Assembly: GCA_031260295.1 (NCBI GenBank)
Contig: JAIRKE010000012.1
Coordinates: 1 to 64,000, forward strand
Direction of reading: 5' to 3'
DNA length: 64,000 bases
Source of the DNA: Azonexus sp.
GTDB taxonomy: Bacteria > Pseudomonadota > Gammaproteobacteria > Burkholderiales > Rhodocyclaceae
Part shown: one piece after another, positions 34,557-42,715 of the stretch
Numbering within the stretch: the first letter of the stretch is position 1
Layout of the letters: each line of letters opens with the position of its first letter
Position numbers and translations under genes: made by a program
The notes under the pieces: generated by a model
Told to the model about the DNA's origin: nothing
The model's input: only the letters and a program-made list of their open reading frames with translations
Databases searched by the model: none

Positions 34557-35075
34557 CTAAAAAAACTCTTTGCGTGAAACCTTGGAAACCAGTGGCTTCA
34601 TACCAGGGCGCACCAAGACTTTGGTCACAATTTCTCCGTCAAGGGAGCACTCTTCAAAGTCGCCATCAAAAAGCAGCACACGATTCCTGAATATCTTGGT
34701 GCCGCCATATGTAGCACCGCCGCACTGTCCGTTCAGGTTCCAGTTTCCGGGTACAGCGCGAACTATTATCAGATACCGGTCTTTACCAAGATTGCACCTT
34801 CGTTTCACCTCGTAAACTGATTCGACGCAGCCGTCTGGTGCGTTCTTCTTCAGATCAAATGTATTCCACAAATCCATTGTCTTCGTTGGCAGGTTGTACG
34901 CGGTGAAGTACCCAACCTCCAACGTATTCGAGTTTCTGTTGCACTCGATGCCAACAATTCTTGTGTCATCCGCACGAGGGAACGATCTGTCGTATTGCGG
35001 CGGCTTGAAAGCATAGCCATTTCCGAAGCCGAGGATTAGCACCAAGGCAAGGTATGGGCGCATGGACAAGATCAT
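34557..35075 (-). CDS. Small secreted cysteine-containing protein of unknown function
   Basis: A 172-residue protein with a clear signal peptide (MRPYLALVLILGFGNGYA, from an internal Met at residue 5) and five cysteines in the mature part (GIEC, DGCVE, RRCNLG, GQCGG, EECSLD). Base composition is distinctly lower in GC than the operon around it. It overlaps the stop of the membrane-fusion gene (ATGA) and is followed by the ATPase gene, so it is embedded in the efflux operon. I do not recognise the family; it is not a normal MacAB component. Confidence 0.8.
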   Translation of the reverse strand: MILSMRPYLALVLILGFGNGYAFKPPQYDRSFPRADDTRIVGIECNRNSNTLEVGYFTAYNLPTKTMDLWNTFDLKKNAPDGCVESVYEVKRRCNLGKDRYLIIVRAVPGNWNLNGQCGGATYGGTKIFRNRVLLFDGDFEECSLDGEIVTKVLVRPGMKPLVSKVSRKEFF

Positions 35076-36217
35076 TTCGCTAGCCCCTCATCCGGGCGCA
35101 CTCTCGCTCCCGCCTTGATCCCATCCTTCTCCAGCGCCGTGGCGATGCGCTCGCCGGCGGACAGGCCCTCCAGCACTTCGCTGTGTTCCCAATTGGAGAG
35201 GCCGGTACGGATGGTGCGCTCGACCAGTGTGCCGCTGGCTGCGTCGTAAACCAGCACGCGGCCACCTTCGCGGATGGCGGCGGTGGGAATGCGCAGGACG
35301 TTGTCGCGGGTTTCGAGAATGATCTCGACATCGGTGCTGTAGCCAACCAGTAGCTTGCCGGGCGGCGGTGGGTCGGTGAAATCGACCTCGACGTCGACCG
35401 TCCGCGCCTGTTTTTCAACTGCCAGCACATAGGGCGCGACGCGCCGGACCTTGCCGGCCAAGTGTTGCCCCGGCAGCGCATCGAGGCTGATGCGCACGGC
35501 TTGGCCGGGGGCGATCTTCGGCGCGTCCACCTCGTCCATCGGCGCCGTGACGTAGAGGCAGGAATCGTCGAACAGTTCGATCGCCGGCGGCGTCATCACG
35601 CCCGGCGGCGATGGTGTCGAGTATTCGCCCAGTTCGCCGACGATCTTGGCGATGATACCGTCGAATGGCGCAACCAGCGTGACGCGGCCTTGCTCGACGC
35701 GCGTTGCCCGGTAGCGGGCCTCGGCCTGGGCGACATCGGCGCGGGCGGTATTGCACGTGGCCCGGCGCACCTCGGCTTCGGTACGGGCGGCTTCCTCGGC
35801 GCTGCTGGAGACGAAGCCGCGCTCGCGCAATTCGGCCTGGCGGCGGGCTTCGCGCTCGGCGTTGGCGGCGGCGATGCAAGCTTCGTCGACGCGCTTGGCG
35901 GCAACCGTCACCTGGGCCTCGGCCAGCGCGGTATTGGCCTGCTGATCGTCGTTCCACAGCTTGAGCAGCAACTGCCCCTTTTTGACCTTGTCGCCCTCCT
36001 TGACGCCGAGGTATTCAATGCGCCCGCCGACGATGGTCGACAGCTTGGTGCGCAGGCAGGCCTCGATGCTGCCGGCACGGGTGTTGGTTAGCGTGGACTC
36101 GACCCGGCCGGTAGTGACTTCGGTCAGCGCGACCGGGATCGGCTTGGGCCGGGTACTCCAGAACAGTATGGCGGCGAGGACGACGATGGCGAGGACAACG
36201 AGGGCAATGCGGCGCAT
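35072..36217 (-). CDS. MacA/HlyD-type membrane fusion protein
   Basis: A 381-residue periplasmic adaptor. It has an N-terminal membrane helix (residues 4-22), a barrel-sandwich half with GGRIEYLGVKEGDKVKKGQLLL near residue 65, an alpha-helical hairpin (about residues 90-165, rich in Ala and Glu), and a C-terminal beta-barrel (LVGYSTDVEIILE). It would join the ABC permeases to an outer-membrane channel; no TolC-type gene is nearby. It is the first gene of the efflux operon, and a transposon-like element lies directly upstream. Confidence 0.92.
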   Translation of the reverse strand: MRRIALVVLAIVVLAAILFWSTRPKPIPVALTEVTTGRVESTLTNTRAGSIEACLRTKLSTIVGGRIEYLGVKEGDKVKKGQLLLKLWNDDQQANTALAEAQVTVAAKRVDEACIAAANAEREARRQAELRERGFVSSSAEEAARTEAEVRRATCNTARADVAQAEARYRATRVEQGRVTLVAPFDGIIAKIVGELGEYSTPSPPGVMTPPAIELFDDSCLYVTAPMDEVDAPKIAPGQAVRISLDALPGQHLAGKVRRVAPYVLAVEKQARTVDVEVDFTDPPPPGKLLVGYSTDVEIILETRDNVLRIPTAAIREGGRVLVYDAASGTLVERTIRTGLSNWEHSEVLEGLSAGERIATALEKDGIKAGARVRPDEGLAK

Positions 36218-36224
36218 AAATTTA

Positions 36225-36491
36225 GAGCCTGTTCAATGGCATTTCATAGTACCCGCAAGGCAGCAAAAGGTTGCAATCGAGGCGCGCGCCGCAGGCCAGG
36301 CTGGAGCCTGGTCAAGGCAAGCAACGACGAGTGCGGCCTTTTGCTGCCTTGCCCTTCGGGTTGCCCCGCAAAGGCAGCGTCTGCGGCGTTGCAAATCCTC
36401 GCAATAGCAATGGCTATTGCTGCGGTATTGCGCCTTGCAGCCACTACCTTTGCGGGGCAACGGGTGCTATGAAATGCCATTGAATAGGCTC
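36225..36491. mobile_element. 267-bp MITE-like element with 31-bp terminal inverted repeats
   Basis: The ends are 31-bp inverted repeats (36225-36255 and 36461-36491) with two mismatches, both reading inward as GAGCCT(G/A)TTCAATGGCATT. TTA flanks both sides (36222-36224, 36492-36494), a likely 3-bp target duplication. Inside are two further perfect inverted repeats: 16 bp (36255-36270 with 36337-36352) and 14 bp (36361-36374 with 36447-36460), so almost the whole element can fold. No transposase is encoded. GAGCC ends with a TNA duplication recall the IS1031 group of the IS5 family; that link is inference. Confidence 0.85.
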
Positions 36492-37079
36492 TTAGCGAAA
36501 ACCGGGCAGCCAGCCCGACTGTTGATAACCCCAGACCGGCTCCAGCGTGCCCTGGAACAGCGCCTCGATGACCGGCGGTTCGGGCCAAGGTTCGTTCATG
36601 AAGGTCAGGCCGATTTCCTCGACGGTGCGCCCCGACCAGTAGTGCTCGGCGACTTCGTCGAGGGCCGCCAACGACAGGCTATGCGGCAGGCGCAGGTAGT
36701 CGAGCCAACTGGCATCGTGGAAGGAGCAGATGTAGGCGCCCTGCGTTCGGGCGCAGACCAGGTTCTTGCCGAACACGCGCTGCGGATGCTTGTGGCGGAA
36801 GGTCATGGCATCGGTGCGTGTGGCGAACAGCAGCAGGGCGTGCAGGCGGCTGGGGAAATGGTTGTAGCGGCGCTGGCGGAAATATTCCAGATGGTATTCG
36901 GCGAAGTAGTTCTGTACCGAGATCAGTTGGTCGCCCGGCGTTGGCTCGCCGCCCTCGGGCGCCGCCAGTGTGCTGCCGAACGGACTGCCCTTGAGGATGT
37001 CCCAGCCCGGCAGTTCGGCGCCGGGCTCCAGCCAGCAGAACAGTTCCAGCGTCGCGGTGTCCTTGATCAGGTTGTCCAT
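36492..37079 (-). CDS. Hypothetical protein, 195 residues
   Basis: A soluble protein with no signal peptide or membrane helix. It has well-defined aromatic and charged blocks: QNYFAEYHLEYFRQRRYNHF, PSRLHALLLFATRTDAMTF and EHYWSGRTVEEIGLTFMNEP. It looks like a conserved single-domain protein, possibly with an ADP-ribosyltransferase-like fold, but I cannot confirm a family. The start at 37079 avoids an Arg/Pro-rich upstream extension. Its TAA stop is the target duplication of the adjacent transposon-like element; before insertion the gene ended 4 bases before the membrane-fusion gene. Confidence 0.7.
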   Translation of the reverse strand: MDNLIKDTATLELFCWLEPGAELPGWDILKGSPFGSTLAAPEGGEPTPGDQLISVQNYFAEYHLEYFRQRRYNHFPSRLHALLLFATRTDAMTFRHKHPQRVFGKNLVCARTQGAYICSFHDASWLDYLRLPHSLSLAALDEVAEHYWSGRTVEEIGLTFMNEPWPEPPVIEALFQGTLEPVWGYQQSGWLPGFR

Positions 37080-37437
37080 CGGCTGTCGGGAGAAGGGAGC
37101 ATCCCGCCATTCTGACCGATCGCCGGCCGTTGTCCAATCCTGGATGACGAGACAGCTGTTCGGCGGAGGCATTGCCTGTGGCCGAGGGGGATATTGAGGC
37201 GAGTCAGGGGCCGCTTGTTTCGTTATTTGTCGACGGTATGGATGCCGCCGACGCAGGGAACGAAGCGTACGGCGTTTTATCGGGATGGATGCCGTTTCTG
37301 GTGTTGGCACAGAGCCTGCCAGTCCGCCTTTGAGCGGCCTGCGCGAACGGTTCAAGCTCCCATTCAACGGCAAACGGCCCGGTCGCAAGCAGCCGGGCCG
37401 TCAAACTGCAAATGTTTACTCGCGGCAAGCGAGCGGG
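37080..37437. other. Intergenic region upstream of the 195-residue hypothetical gene
   Basis: 358 bp with no credible gene. It holds the terminator of the Yip1-family gene at 37374-37401 and should hold the promoter of the minus-strand gene ending at 36492; no clear -35/-10 pair is visible. Confidence 0.5.
37374..37401 (-). terminator. Hairpin after the Yip1-family gene
   Basis: Perfect 9-bp stem ACGGCCCGG / CCGGGCCGT with a 10-base loop, 36 bp after the stop of the minus-strand gene. On that strand only a short TTT follows, so termination may be partial. Confidence 0.6.
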
Positions 37438-38667
37438 TCAGTTTTTCTTGACACCCTGATTCTTCAGGGCTTCCAGGCCTGCAAGATCGAGACTCATAAC
37501 GGCGGTCTTGAGTTCGTTGATCGAGTCGGCGTCGCCCGATACCTTCACCGAGAAACGCTCGCCGAGCACGATACTGAACTCTCCGCTGTTGGACTGCTTG
37601 TCCCATTCTTCATGCATGAGGCGGCCGCTCTGCGTGTAGGTTTTTTCGTAGCCCTGGTCGGTTTCCTTGCTGTTTTCCACGCCAGCCCAACCGGCGAGGC
37701 TCATCAGACCCTTCACACTGCCCATGTCGGTGATGTCGAGATGCAGGGAGCGGCCTGAGTCGTCCGAGTACGTTGCTCGCGCTTCGGATATTTGCATGCC
37801 CATCGCGCCATTGCGCTCGGCAGAAAGGCTGGTGCGCTTCAGTCCGGCCAGTGTTTCAGGCAAGAAGGGCTTGAGCAGGTCCGGCGCCAGTGCCTCGACC
37901 TTGTCGCCGCCGCCGAGCACGGTTCCCATCATTTCACTGGCGGCCTTTTGCTGCGCGTCGGTATCGCCCGATTTCTGCGCCGCTTCCATCTTTTTGCCGG
38001 CTTCCTCCATCTTGCCGAGCCAGGTGTCCTTATCGAAGCTTGTGTTGCTGCTCGTGCTATGGGATGCACCACCCATCATCGACATCCCGGAGCCGGTGAT
38101 ACCAGCAACCGCAACCGAGATGATCCAGCCGAGCACGATCGCGCAGAGAATACTGAGCGCGGTATAGCCAGCGGATTTTTCGGGCGGGCATTTCATCATA
38201 ACCGGCAGGCCCAGGTACAGCAGGTAGATGCTGTAGACGACGCCGGCCAGAACGATCAGTATGCCGAGCCAGGGAACGAGCAGGCCAATGTTGGCGATCC
38301 AGCTTGCGGTCAATGCGTAGGTGGCGGTTTTCAACGCTTGGATCTGGTTTTTCTCGCCGCTGAAGGTAGGCGCCAGCGCGTCGATGATCAGTGCCATTAC
38401 ATAGATCATCGCCAGGCTCAGCGCATAGCCGATGACCGCTCCGGTCAAACCGCTGCCGATCGAGGTGCGGACAGTCACGCCGAACGCGCTGTGGCCGATC
38501 AGGCTGCCCTTGATGAAACCCGCGATGGCCGGGATCGCGGCGACGATCACGATGTAGTTCTTGTAGAGATCGGGTACCGTCGCCGGTTCGGCGGCGATGA
38601 CCGGCCATTCGGTTTTCGGTGTCGTCAGGATGTTCTTGATGCGTTCGATGATCTTGTCGGCGTTCAT
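37438..38667 (-). CDS. Yip1-family membrane protein
   Basis: A 409-residue protein. Residues 1-210 form a Yip1 domain: an N-terminal IIERIKNILTTPKTEWPVI segment typical of bacterial Yip1 proteins, then five hydrophobic helices. Residues about 215-400 are a soluble, probably periplasmic domain with an Ala/Lys/Glu helix and beta-rich segments. Function of bacterial Yip1 proteins is unknown. The start at 38667 follows an AGGGGGA site; a longer frame upstream is noncoding. It lies downstream of the DUF3617 gene and may share its transcript. Confidence 0.85.
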   Translation of the reverse strand: MNADKIIERIKNILTTPKTEWPVIAAEPATVPDLYKNYIVIVAAIPAIAGFIKGSLIGHSAFGVTVRTSIGSGLTGAVIGYALSLAMIYVMALIIDALAPTFSGEKNQIQALKTATYALTASWIANIGLLVPWLGILIVLAGVVYSIYLLYLGLPVMMKCPPEKSAGYTALSILCAIVLGWIISVAVAGITGSGMSMMGGASHSTSSNTSFDKDTWLGKMEEAGKKMEAAQKSGDTDAQQKAASEMMGTVLGGGDKVEALAPDLLKPFLPETLAGLKRTSLSAERNGAMGMQISEARATYSDDSGRSLHLDITDMGSVKGLMSLAGWAGVENSKETDQGYEKTYTQSGRLMHEEWDKQSNSGEFSIVLGERFSVKVSGDADSINELKTAVMSLDLAGLEALKNQGVKKN

Positions 38668-38741
38668 AGGTCTTCCCCCTGGGTTTTGAGGCTTTGCCTC
38701 GGGTAATTTTCCAAGCAAAGGACGGGATCGATGGCTGGCGT

Positions 38742-38770
38742 TGCCTCCGCCGCTGACTTGGGCGGAGGCA
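38742..38770. repeat. Hairpin between the DUF3617 and Yip1-family genes
   Basis: Perfect 10-bp stem TGCCTCCGCC / GGCGGAGGCA with a 9-base loop, 7 bp after the DUF3617 stop. It has no T-run on either side, so it is better read as an mRNA-stabilising or weak termination hairpin. Confidence 0.6.
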
Positions 38771-38776
38771 GGCTGT

Positions 38777-39292
38777 TCACTTGGGCATATCCTTGACATT
38801 GATCCTGGTTCCGCCGGGTATCTCGATGTCGCCCGGTTTCCAGCCCGCGGGGCAGGCGCCCAGCCACTTGGCTTGCATTGTCATGGCGGTATCCTGCCCC
38901 GCCTTGCCCGTCGTCTTGCCTTGGACGCGCCCGGTCTGCTTCATTGTGTAAGCGGAGTTGAAATCGCCAGTAAATTCCGTATGCGATGTAATCGTCATCC
39001 CCATGGTTTCGCATACCGCATCAATGACATAACCGGCCGAGGTTTTTCGGATATCTTGCTTCGAGCACTTGTGCTGACCGCCTAGCGAGGCAGCCATGCC
39101 TTTCATCTCTTTCTCGAACGCCGCGTCGATACACTGCCGTGTAATGTTTTCAGGCATTCCCGCACTGGATATTTTCATTTCCCACAGACCGGCCTTGCGC
39201 GTCGGCAGTTCGTCCGCCTGTGCGCCTGTCGCTGCGGCCAGCGCAAGCAACAAACCGCTGGCGCAGAAAAGAGTTGTGGATTTCCGTTTCAT
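38777..39292 (-). CDS. DUF3617 exported protein
   Basis: A 171-residue protein with a signal peptide (MKRKSTTLFCASGLLLALAA, cleavage near residue 26) and the DUF3617 pattern: GLWEMKI near the mature N-terminus, four mature cysteines (RQCIDAA, HKCSKQD, AVCETMG, GACPAGW) and a beta-rich body. The family is periplasmic and of unknown role. AGGAG lies just upstream and a TATACT -10 candidate is at 39326-39331 on the minus strand. Confidence 0.85.
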   Translation of the reverse strand: MKRKSTTLFCASGLLLALAAATGAQADELPTRKAGLWEMKISSAGMPENITRQCIDAAFEKEMKGMAASLGGQHKCSKQDIRKTSAGYVIDAVCETMGMTITSHTEFTGDFNSAYTMKQTGRVQGKTTGKAGQDTAMTMQAKWLGACPAGWKPGDIEIPGGTRINVKDMPK

Positions 39293-39692
39293 ACAGTGGA
39301 CTCCTGCATAGTGAATGAAACCTTAAGTATAGGCTTGGTGGCGTGAGCTCCAGTGGCCTGAACACAAGTCGTGAAATAGTACGCTTCCAGCTGCAATACG
39401 TTGCCGTTTCTGGCTGGTAATTTTCGCCAGGCGTGATAAGCTGAAATTGTGTCGGGGTAAGCAGCTCGCCGCGGCATGCAGGAGTAGCAGAAGCTGCGTT
39501 GCAGGAGAGTCTATGGTCGTTGTCAAAGGAAGAATTTCTTGAGATTACCGAGTAGTACTCTGAAACGGCGATAAGCCGAAAGCCCCGGTCGGTAAGGCAG
39601 GGGCGCAGCGAACGAAGCCCATGCGGTTGAACGCATGGGCTTCACTCATTGGAGATGCACATGTACGCCTGGCTGCCGGCCGGCGGTGGCTG
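39293..39692. other. Intergenic region between the M23 gene and the DUF3617 gene
   Basis: 400 bp of AT-richer DNA without a credible gene. It contains the presumed DUF3617 promoter near 39326-39331 and a strong hairpin at 39614-39643. The stretch 39560-39610 has short complementary runs, but I could not fit it to a known riboswitch. Confidence 0.5.
39614..39643 (-). terminator. Strong hairpin after the second M23 gene
   Basis: Perfect 12-bp stem GAAGCCCATGCG / CGCATGGGCTTC with a 6-base loop, 50 bp after the minus-strand stop. There is no good T-run, so it may protect the mRNA end or act as a Rho-assisted terminator. Confidence 0.6.
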
Positions 39693-40511
39693 CTAGGGAC
39701 GGTCGAGGAATAGTTCGGGATCGACTGGCGTGCCGTTGAGGATCACCGTCCAGTGCAGGTGGGGGCCGGTGGCGCGGCCGCTGGCGCCGACGGCGCCGAT
39801 TTTTGCCCCGCGTTCGAGCCTCTGGCCAGGGCGGACGGCGATGTCCGAAAGATGCATATAGGCGCTGAGCAGCCCCTGGCCGTGGTCGACAAATACAGTT
39901 CGGCCGCTGAAAAAATAATCGCCGGTGTCGATTACCACGCCGGGCGCTGGTACCTGTACCGACGCGCCGGCGGGCGCGGCGAAGTCGAGGCCGCTGTGTG
40001 GATTGCGCGGCTGACCGTTGAATACCCGACGCAGGCCGAAGCGCGACGACAGGCGGCCGTCGGCCGGACGGGCGAAGGTAGTGTCCGGCTCGGCGTCCGA
40101 GAAGCGTTGTTTGATGCGGTCGGTATGGGCCTTCTCCTGCGCGATGCGCGCCAAGTCGGCTGGACCGGGTTCGACCAGGCGCTGATTGGCGATACGCAGG
40201 CGCTGCTCCGGGTAGTTTTTGATACCGACCGGTATGCTGAGGCGGCGCGTGCCGTCCGCATCGGCGACAACGATTTCCAACGGAGCCGGCAAAGTGTCGA
40301 GCGGAATGCCGAGCAGGGCGTGCCAGCGGCCGTTGTCCCCGATCACCGCCAGTGCTTGCCCATGCCAGCGGGCGCTCGGTTTGCCGGTCCCGGCCGGGCC
40401 GAGGTCGACGACGGCAATGCCGCCCGGCACCGGGGTATGGGGCGGTAGGGCATGGGCCGCGCCAGTCAACAGCAGGCCGGCCAGCAGGAAGGACAGGCGG
40501 GTAGCCTTCAT
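39693..40511 (-). CDS. Periplasmic M23-family peptidase
   Basis: A 272-residue exported LytM-type metalloprotein. A signal peptide (MKATRLSFLLAGLLLTGAAHA, residues 1-21) is followed by a beta-rich N-domain and the M23 domain at about residues 145-260, with zinc and active-site motifs NPHSGLDFAAP, SAYMHLSDI and GPHLHW. It probably cleaves peptidoglycan cross-links. Its start overlaps the stop of the thioredoxin-like gene by 4 bases. Confidence 0.88.
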   Translation of the reverse strand: MKATRLSFLLAGLLLTGAAHALPPHTPVPGGIAVVDLGPAGTGKPSARWHGQALAVIGDNGRWHALLGIPLDTLPAPLEIVVADADGTRRLSIPVGIKNYPEQRLRIANQRLVEPGPADLARIAQEKAHTDRIKQRFSDAEPDTTFARPADGRLSSRFGLRRVFNGQPRNPHSGLDFAAPAGASVQVPAPGVVIDTGDYFFSGRTVFVDHGQGLLSAYMHLSDIAVRPGQRLERGAKIGAVGASGRATGPHLHWTVILNGTPVDPELFLDRP

Positions 40512-41050
40512 GTGTGGCTGGCCCACCACAGGCGTAGGCGTAGCCCCAGCTCGCTGGTATAGCCGAGGGAAACGAAACGGATATCGCCATCCGGGGCGAC
40601 CACTACGAAGGCGGGAAAGCCGGGCAGACCGTAGCGTTTGCGGATGTCGCCGCTACTGTCGGGGACGGTCGGCCAGGCGTAGCCCCGTTCCCGCATCACG
40701 TGGGCGATCGCGGCGGCGTCGCCGGACTGGCTGGCGATGCTGGTTACCGGCCAGTCGGCGGCCAGCGCCGTAACGTTGCCGGCGGTGGTCCGGCAGACGG
40801 GGCACCAGTCGGCCCAGAAATAAAGCAGGGTGGCCTGTCCGTCGTGCCGGTCGGGGATGTGGACGGGGCTGCCGTCGAGTTGGTGAGCGGCGACTTCTGG
40901 CGCCGGACCGCGCGCCGCATTGCGCACTTGCCAGATTTGGAAGGCGGCCAGGGCGACGAGGAAAATACTTAGCTCGATCAGCCAGCGTCGCCAGCGGGGC
41001 GCTGCCCCCTGTTCCGTGCTCAAAGCTGTGCAGCCTTGAAGGTGTTGCAT
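40508..41050 (-). CDS. Membrane-anchored thioredoxin-like protein (ScsD/TlpA type)
   Basis: A protein of up to 180 residues with one membrane helix (about residues 24-42) and a periplasmic thioredoxin fold carrying the active site WADWCPVCR near residue 80 and the cis-Pro region GLPGFPAFVV. A role in periplasmic disulfide exchange is inferred. The ATG at 41050 overlaps the metallopeptidase gene by 31 bases and lacks a clear ribosome binding site; a TTG at 41023 overlapping that gene's stop is an alternative start. Confidence 0.82.
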   Translation of the reverse strand: MQHLQGCTALSTEQGAAPRWRRWLIELSIFLVALAAFQIWQVRNAARGPAPEVAAHQLDGSPVHIPDRHDGQATLLYFWADWCPVCRTTAGNVTALAADWPVTSIASQSGDAAAIAHVMRERGYAWPTVPDSSGDIRKRYGLPGFPAFVVVAPDGDIRFVSLGYTSELGLRLRLWWASHT

Positions 41051-41892
41051 TGGTTCATGTCGCCGGATTCGAAACCGCGCTTGAACCAGTGCATGCGCTG
41101 GGCGGAACTGCCGTGGGTAAAGCTTTCCGGCACGATGCGACCGCGCGCCTGCTGCTGCAGACGGTCATCGCCGATGGCCGAGGCGGCGTTCAGCGCCGCT
41201 TCCAGGTCGCCCGGTTCGAGCACGTTCTTCATCGTATCGGTCCGTTTGCCCCAGACGCCGGCCAGGCAGTCGGCCTGCAATTCGAGGCGCACCGACAAGG
41301 CGTTGCCCTCGGCCTCGCCGACCTGCTGCCGGGCGCGTTGGACCTGCTCGGAGATGCCGAGCAGGTTCTGCACATGGTGGCCGACCTCGTGCGCGATCAC
41401 ATAGGCTTGGGCGAATTCGCCGGGGGCCTTGAAGCGGGTCTTCAATTCGTCGAAAAATTGCAGGTCGATATAGACCTTCTGATCGCCCGGACAGTAGAAC
41501 GGCCCCATTGCTGACTGGCCGGTGCCGCAGGCGGTCGGCGTGACGCCGGAGAAAAGCACCAGCTTCGGCTCCCGATACTGCTTGCCACTGGCCTGGAAGA
41601 CTTGGTGCCAGGTATCCTCGGTCGAGGCCAGCACCTGCGAGACGAAGCGGGCCGTTTCATCGTCGGCCGGCGGCCGGTGGGCTTTCGGCGCATGCTGCTC
41701 GACGGCCGGCAATCCACCGCCATCGAGCATGCTGAGCACGGTCAGCGGATTGACGCCGAGAAAATAGCTGGCGACTAGGGCGATGACGATGGCGCCCAGG
41801 CTTAGCCGGCCACCGCCCAGGCGCAGACCTCCGCCGCCGGCACCGCGTCGATCCTCCAGGTTGTCGCTTTCGCGTTGGCCGTCCATGCGCAT
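41020..41892 (-). CDS. YpfJ-type neutral zinc metallopeptidase
   Basis: A 290-residue membrane-anchored protein: a glycine-rich cytoplasmic N-terminus, one helix (about residues 31-50), then the YpfJ/zinc-peptidase domain with VIAHEVGHHVQ near residue 168 (HExxH), the ACGTGQSAMGPFYCPGDQKVY segment in two parts, LELQADCLAGVW (third ligand region) and a C-terminal GSSAQRMHWFKRGFESGD. Substrate unknown. It is followed by the thioredoxin-like gene and preceded by pyrF. Confidence 0.9.
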   Translation of the reverse strand: MRMDGQRESDNLEDRRGAGGGGLRLGGGRLSLGAIVIALVASYFLGVNPLTVLSMLDGGGLPAVEQHAPKAHRPPADDETARFVSQVLASTEDTWHQVFQASGKQYREPKLVLFSGVTPTACGTGQSAMGPFYCPGDQKVYIDLQFFDELKTRFKAPGEFAQAYVIAHEVGHHVQNLLGISEQVQRARQQVGEAEGNALSVRLELQADCLAGVWGKRTDTMKNVLEPGDLEAALNAASAIGDDRLQQQARGRIVPESFTHGSSAQRMHWFKRGFESGDMNQCNTFKAAQL

Positions 41893-41902
41893 GATCGGTT
41901 CC

Positions 41903-42715
41903 TCAGCGGTAGTGGTTGATGGCCGCCCGGGTTTCCTCCGCGACCCGGCGGGCGGCGGTGGCGAAGTTCTCGTCCTGGCCTGCGTACAGGATGGCGCGTG
42001 ACGAATTGATCAGCAAGCCGCTGGCTGCCGCCGTGCGGCCAGCCGCGATGGTGGCCTCAATGTCGCCGCCCTGGGCGCCGATGCCGGGGACGAGCAGCGG
42101 CATGTCGCCGACGATCTCGCGCACGCGGGCGATCTCGGCCGGGAAGGTGGCGCCGACGACCAGACCGATCTGGCCGTTGCTATTCCACTCGTCGGCCGCC
42201 AGACGGGCGACGCGTTCGTACAGTTTTTCACCGCCGACATCGAGAAATTGCAGGTCGGAACCGCCGGGGTTCGAGGTGCGGCAGAGCAGGATCACGCCCC
42301 TGTCCGACCAAGCCAGCCAGGGCTCGACCGAATCACGGCCCATGTAGGGATTGACCGTCACCGCGTCGGCCCGGAAGCGCTCGAAGGCTTCGACGGCGTA
42401 TTGTTCGGCGGTCGAGCCGATGTCGCCGCGTTTGGCGTCGAGAATGACCGGAATGTTGGGATGCTTTTCGTGAATGTGGGCGATCAGCGCTTCCAGTTGA
42501 TCCTCGGCACGGCGGGCGGCAAAGTAGGCGATCTGCGGCTTGAAGGCGCAGGCCAGGTCGGCGGTGGCGTCGACAATGGCGGCGCAAAATTCAAAAATGG
42601 CGTCGGCGCGGCCTTTCAGGTGGGCGGGGAATTTGGCCGGATCGGGATCGAGGCCGACGCAGAGCAGGGAGTCGTTCTTTTGCGCGGCGGCGGCGAGGCT
42701 TTGGGTGAAAGTCAT
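41903..42715 (-). CDS. pyrF: Orotidine 5'-phosphate decarboxylase (subfamily 2)
   Basis: PyrF makes UMP from OMP, the last step of de novo pyrimidine synthesis. The product is 270 residues, the longer subfamily-2 type. The catalytic lysine region is [16 protein letters not shown] near residue 93, with VGLDPDP at the N-terminus and [11 protein letters not shown] near residue 210. The start at 42715 overlaps the stop of the DNA methyltransferase gene by 4 bases, so the two are coupled. Confidence 0.95.
   Translation of the reverse strand: MTFTQSLAAAAQKNDSLLCVGLDPDPAKFPAHLKGRADAIFEFCAAIVDATADLACAFKPQIAYFAARRAEDQLEALIAHIHEKHPNIPVILDAKRGDIGSTAEQYAVEAFERFRADAVTVNPYMGRDSVEPWLAWSDRGVILLCRTSNPGGSDLQFLDVGGEKLYERVARLAADEWNSNGQIGLVVGATFPAEIARVREIVGDMPLLVPGIGAQGGDIEATIAAGRTAAASGLLINSSRAILYAGQDENFATAARRVAEETRAAINHYR

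Noticed and set aside
36225..36491. The transposon-like element truncating the hypothetical gene
   Set aside because: Reconstruction with the TTA duplication shows the gene ended in TAA before the insertion too, so it was not shortened.
36492..37388. Longer version of the 195-residue hypothetical protein starting at 37388
   Set aside because: The extra 103 residues are Arg/Pro-rich with no ribosome binding site and would cover the terminator of the next gene.
39540..39643. Riboswitch or structured RNA before the M23 gene
   Set aside because: The strong hairpin is on the 3' side of the minus-strand gene, and the stretch before it does not match any riboswitch I could recall. Kept only as a hairpin.
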